A stretch of DNA of 64,000 bases, taken from assembly GCF_036324505.1 (NCBI RefSeq), contig NC_086367.1, positions 21,721,078-21,785,077 on the forward strand, written 5' to 3'. The notes under the pieces are model-generated. The model was not told the origin of the DNA. It saw only the letters and a program-made list of their open reading frames with translations, and did no database searches. Below, one piece after another: positions 61,301-64,000 of the stretch; positions within the stretch are counted from its first letter, which is position 1; each line of letters begins with the position of its first letter. Origin of the DNA: Eleginops maclovinus. Its lineage: Eukaryota; Chordata; Actinopteri; Perciformes; Eleginopidae. The translations under genes and the position numbers were made by a program.

Positions 61301-63753
61301 AACCAGCCTCTAGATGTTTTCCATCCAAAAGCACTCTTTCCCGCTGTGTAAAGGGCATGTTCGCGTCACAGGTTGTCTGTTCGTCTCGTTGTACCAACAC
61401 TGAGCTTGATGTCGCTGTACTACGAGCTGTAAAGAGTCAACAAATGTGCTCATGCAGCTCAACAGCCGCCATGGCCGTTACCTCCTGTCACCGAATCCAC
61501 TCGGCCGACCACACATTAATTCTTAATGGCGCTGACTCAGAGGGCAGGCTCTCAGTGATCCTGTATCAAGAGTTGCCACTTGGCAGATGTTAAGTTGTGT
61601 TGTTGTAGCATAGCAGGGGGGGCCTATTGGGGGGACATGTTTACGAGGAGAACACAGGTTTGAGCCCAGATGACCAGTGTCACTGTGTCCTTAAGCAAGG
61701 CAGTGAGGAAAGGCAATTTCTATCTTTCAATGTGGGGTATTTGGACAACAATGAAACTAAAATCATATAAGATTTATCACAAACACAATGTACACTGTGC
61801 TACACCTAATGTGAGGCCATGTAGGGGTTGATTCAAACTGTACTGTCGCATTCCTCAGGGGTCATTATCTGCAGGCTTATTATAAAGTCAATAATATATT
61901 GTGCTGTGCTGTGAGGGGCTAGTGGAGAAGGATTGTGCTTCATTCATTGTTATAGGACGGTGGTGGCGAGCCCGTAGGGACTTGGCTTGGGACCCGGAAA
62001 GGTCACCGGTTCAAGTCCCCAAAAACCAAAAGCTACCGAGGTGTCCCTGAGCAAGGCACCGTTGGCAGCCCACTGCTCCTAACACTGGGATGGGTCAAAT
62101 GCAGAATGTACATTTTCCCCTCTGAGGGATGATTTAGGGTTTCTTCATTTCCATATCACCGCCATAGATGCTGGAAATGTGGAATAACAAACCGCAGTAT
62201 TTAAATGACTTCAAGAGTAACAGGCTGCCTTTTTCATTCTTACAGTTGGTTACCAGTGCATCCTGTATACATGTCAATGTTCAGTCACTGGAAAAACACA
62301 GTTCGAGAGGTGAAGTGTATTTACTTTTGGAGACTGTAGTTAGAGAGGCTTCTGAAGTAAATGTGCCAAGTGTGTTTCTACCTTTCATTATATCCTCTTT
62401 TGTCTTGATCCAACTCTTTAATCTGTGACAAACTATATGATTAGAGGGATATTTCTAAAACACTGTTTGTCTGTTGTGTATTTCTAGAACAGTGCCAATG
62501 GGACAATATTGTGTTTTTCCCCAAGTGTTATTCAGGTACTAGCCTGTTCTGCTGCTCTGTAATTGAACTACACTTGCAGACTGAGTGTGACTGTGTGTAG
62601 AGATGATGACAGTATTTATGTTGCTAGTGTTTCTGGATTTGCAAACAAAGACGAATAGATAAACAGCACATGAGGAACTTTCGCAAGATTCCTTCTTGGG
62701 AAGAATCAGCTACTAGAAACTTCCCTTTCTCTGCTGCAGATGCCCTTCACATTTGACATATTATATAACACTTTACACATCAAATATTGATTTACTGTAC
62801 CTCCCACCGGCCGTAGGTCAAGAAGAACAGGGAGAAGGGAATGGCAGTGCCCGACATGGCGTGTGTGGACGGCATGCTGTACTCAGAGTTGTAAAACATC
62901 TCCACCTTGACCACAGGTGGCGAGGCGGGCCGGGCCCAGCCGATCACATCCTTAGTGCACTGACCCAGGTACATGACCCAGACCCACACCATGATCAGCC
63001 TCCTGCTCACAAAGGCGTCCATGTTCCACATCACGAAGGGGAAGAAGGTGATGTAGAACTGCTCGTTGCCCAGCTCGGTTCCGAAGGTGAACATGTAGTA
63101 CAGCAACCGGTTCCCGATGAGGAACTCTTGCCCTGCATCGCCCGTTAGAGAGTTTTTACGGAGGGGTTTTACCGTGCTGCTGGGTGGGTGGTCGTCACTT
63201 TCTTTCCCCGTTTCCCTCTCTTCGTTTGACGCTGAAGAGACATGCTGTGCAGCGCTGTGACTTACGGTTTCGGCCCCTTGGAGAGTACGACCGTTATTGC
63301 CCACAGCAACCGTTTCTCCCCCCGCGGTTGCCCCTGAAAAGTCCGAACGTGCAGCGCGATGACCATCGGCTCCATGGAGACTACGGCCGTTATTTCCCAC
63401 AACCACCGTTTCTTCCCCGGAGGTTGCTGCGGACACAGGTGCTCCATTCCGGGCAGGATCTTCACTTTCCTCCCCTCTGTTTTTCACCCTCTTCCGAACA
63501 GCCAGTCTTCTGTTTCTCCTTCCCCAGCTCCTCCAATTCCAGCCATGTTTTCACTCTCATTTTCCCCGGTGATGTGACGGTGGCAAGCCCCGTTGTTGTG
63601 CGACTGAGTCCGGTCTGCTTCTTTGCTGGAGACGGTCCCCGAAAACGTCCCGTGTACCCCACAAAAGCGCTGAAATTGGGCAACAAGGTGGGGGTCTTGT
63701 AGATAATAATACAGCTCTACCAAACGATTATTTTTCTCCATGTTTACTCCCAT
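49467..63753 (-). CDS. sgpp1: sgpp1: sphingosine-1-phosphate phosphatase 1 (three exons, exon 1 frame broken)
   Basis: ER multi-pass lipid phosphatase of the PAP2/LPP superfamily. It dephosphorylates sphingosine-1-phosphate to sphingosine. Exons: 63753-62801, 56410-56321, 50018-49467. The three catalytic motifs are present: KDVIGWARP (K-x6-RP) and YSMPSTH in exon 1, [11 protein letters not shown] in exon 2 completed by D in exon 3. Hydrophobic segments fill exons 2-3, and [16 protein letters not shown] near the end matches human SGPP1. The N-terminus ([20 protein letters not shown]) also matches, but that frame stops at 63486-63484 while the catalytic frame is open only from 63550 downward. 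Exon 1 is therefore one base short (953 nt). With the frame kept, the protein would be about 531 residues against 441 in human. Sequencing error, a broken allele or an unseen intron could each explain this. Confidence 0.92.
55309..55385. repeat. (GT)n microsatellite, 77 bp
   Basis: Uninterrupted GT/TG from 55309 to 55385. It gives rise to spurious poly-Cys-Val ORFs. Confidence 0.97.
56293..56315. repeat. GT/CA repeat next to the sgpp1 exon 2 donor
   Basis: About 22 bp of GT on plus (CA in the transcript), ending a few bases from the donor gtacgtac at 56320. Confidence 0.9.
56321..56410 (-). CDS. sgpp1: sgpp1 exon 2 (30 codons)
   Basis: Acceptor acctccacag, donor TTG before gtacgt. Encodes [18 protein letters not shown] then [12 protein letters not shown], a membrane helix followed by most of catalytic motif 3. 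Exactly 90 nt, phase 0 at both ends. A CA repeat (transcript sense) begins 7 nt into the intron. Confidence 0.95.
57681..57713. repeat. imperfect CA/TCA microsatellite
   Basis: ctcactcacacacactcaca followed by a CA run; imperfect. Confidence 0.85.
58490..58690. repeat. 200-bp polypyrimidine tract
   Basis: On plus almost entirely C and T with scattered A and few G (for example ctctcctcttacctccatct). The sgpp1 transcript is correspondingly purine-rich here. Confidence 0.75.
61605..61750 (+). mobile_element. SINE-like fragment
   Basis: B-box ggtttgagccc at 61657-61667, followed by 'gtgtccttaagcaaggca', the core block found in many fish SINEs. The 5' part around the A box is degraded. Confidence 0.45.
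61930..62140 (+). mobile_element. tRNA-derived SINE copy
   Basis: A-box-like tggtggcgagcccgtaggga, B-box ggttcaagtcc at 62008-62018, then 'gtccctgagcaaggcacc', 'gcagcccactgctcc' and 'gggatgggtcaaatgcagaa', the standard order of a common fish SINE core and tail. Orientation is opposite to sgpp1. Confidence 0.65.
62801..63753 (-). CDS. sgpp1: sgpp1 exon 1 (two reading frames)
   Basis: ATG at 63753-63751 with an in-frame TAA directly before it, so the frame cannot begin upstream. A second in-frame ATG at 63741 has the better context (AACATGG). The first frame (89 codons) ends at TGA 63486-63484. The second frame carries the Gly/Ser-rich linker with a 32-residue tandem repeat, then [11 protein letters not shown], the first membrane segments, KDVIGWARP and PSTH, ending TYGRWE before donor gtacag. 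Confidence 0.85.
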
Positions 63754-64000
63754 TTATTCGCCTCCAGCAAGCCTGAAAAAAGGAACGCGAACTCCGCTAC
63801 TTTTTCCCCGCACAGACACTGGACGATTGACGTTAGCTCCGCGGCTAACGTTAGCTAGCTTACCCGTGCATCATAGAAAAGAGAACCCCGGACCGTTTTT
63901 AAACCACAACAAGTAACAAGTAGTAGTTTAAATGAAAGAAAAAGTCATTAATTGACTCGTTGATACGATAACGAACACAGCGAACAGGTCGGTCCTCGTT
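63754..64000 (-). promoter_or_regulatory. sgpp1 5' UTR and proximal promoter (runs off the window)
   Basis: Sequence upstream of the sgpp1 ATG. It is GC/CpG-richer up to about 63900, with gacgttagctccgcggctaa followed by cgttagctagc at about 63830-63860. No TATA or CCAAT box is evident in what is visible. Confidence 0.45.

Larger units (their letters stand above)
56411..62800 (-). other. sgpp1: sgpp1 intron 1 (6.4 kb)
   Basis: Non-coding. It holds a CA-type repeat at 57681, a 200-bp pyrimidine tract at 58490 and two SINE-like copies at 61605 and 61930. No other gene recognised on either strand. Confidence 0.75.

Noticed and set aside
63330..63345. A cryptic acceptor (gacttttcag before GGGCAACC) as evidence for an intron restoring the sgpp1 frame
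   Set aside because: It lies inside the tandem-duplicated coding unit with a poor pyrimidine tract. No matching strong donor is visible upstream, so a one-base indel is simpler.

Overview
The window is nuclear DNA from a ray-finned fish, probably a percomorph-type teleost. Genes are spread over short exons with GT-AG introns. Introns and spacers are AT-rich and full of CA/GT microsatellites and small fish-type transposons (hAT- and Tc1-like non-autonomous elements, tRNA-derived SINEs, an L2-clade LINE remnant). The encoded proteins are close orthologues of vertebrate proteins. There is no bacterial or viral gene content.

Three protein-coding genes, all on the minus strand, account for essentially all the coding sequence. 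(1) ppp2r5e, the B56-epsilon regulatory subunit of protein phosphatase 2A: 13 coding exons from 28239 down to 436, reconstructing exactly 467 residues, with a promoter and first exon near 37.4-38.1 kb and a possible in-frame N-terminal extension from that exon. Its 3' UTR runs off the left edge. (2) wdr89, a WD40-repeat protein of 378 residues in two coding exons (42011-41520 and 41278-40634), with a probable extra 5' UTR exon. (3) sgpp1, sphingosine-1-phosphate phosphatase 1: three coding exons (63753-62801, 56410-56321, 50018-49467), with the promoter at the right edge. Its first exon carries an apparent one-base frame disruption and a 32-residue tandem duplication. The order and shared orientation ppp2r5e - wdr89 - sgpp1 match human 14q23.2 as I recall it, so this is an old syntenic block. 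Nothing suggests a joint pathway: one gene acts in PP2A phosphatase targeting, one is a WD40 scaffold, and one acts in ER sphingolipid breakdown.

Layout: 1-435 ppp2r5e 3' UTR; 436-8861 twelve clustered ppp2r5e exons; 8862-28082 a 19-kb intron with microsatellites, two copies of one MITE family, SINE pieces and an L2 remnant; 28083-28243 the ppp2r5e start-codon exon; 28244-37402 a 9-kb intron with a 316-bp hAT-type MITE (8-bp target duplications intact) and a larger TACTT-rich hAT-like element; 37403-38070 first exon(s) and promoter; 38071-40633 spacer and wdr89 3' UTR; 40634-42660 wdr89; 42661-49466 spacer with a decayed Tc1-like element; 49467-64000 sgpp1 with two introns of about 6.3 kb.

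I found no undescribed multi-gene system. The most interesting signals are the sgpp1 exon-1 frame break and tandem duplication, the in-frame upstream start of ppp2r5e, and dinucleotide repeats lying against two splice donors. Exon coordinates were set by reading splice sites by eye and by agreement with recalled vertebrate proteins. No search was run.
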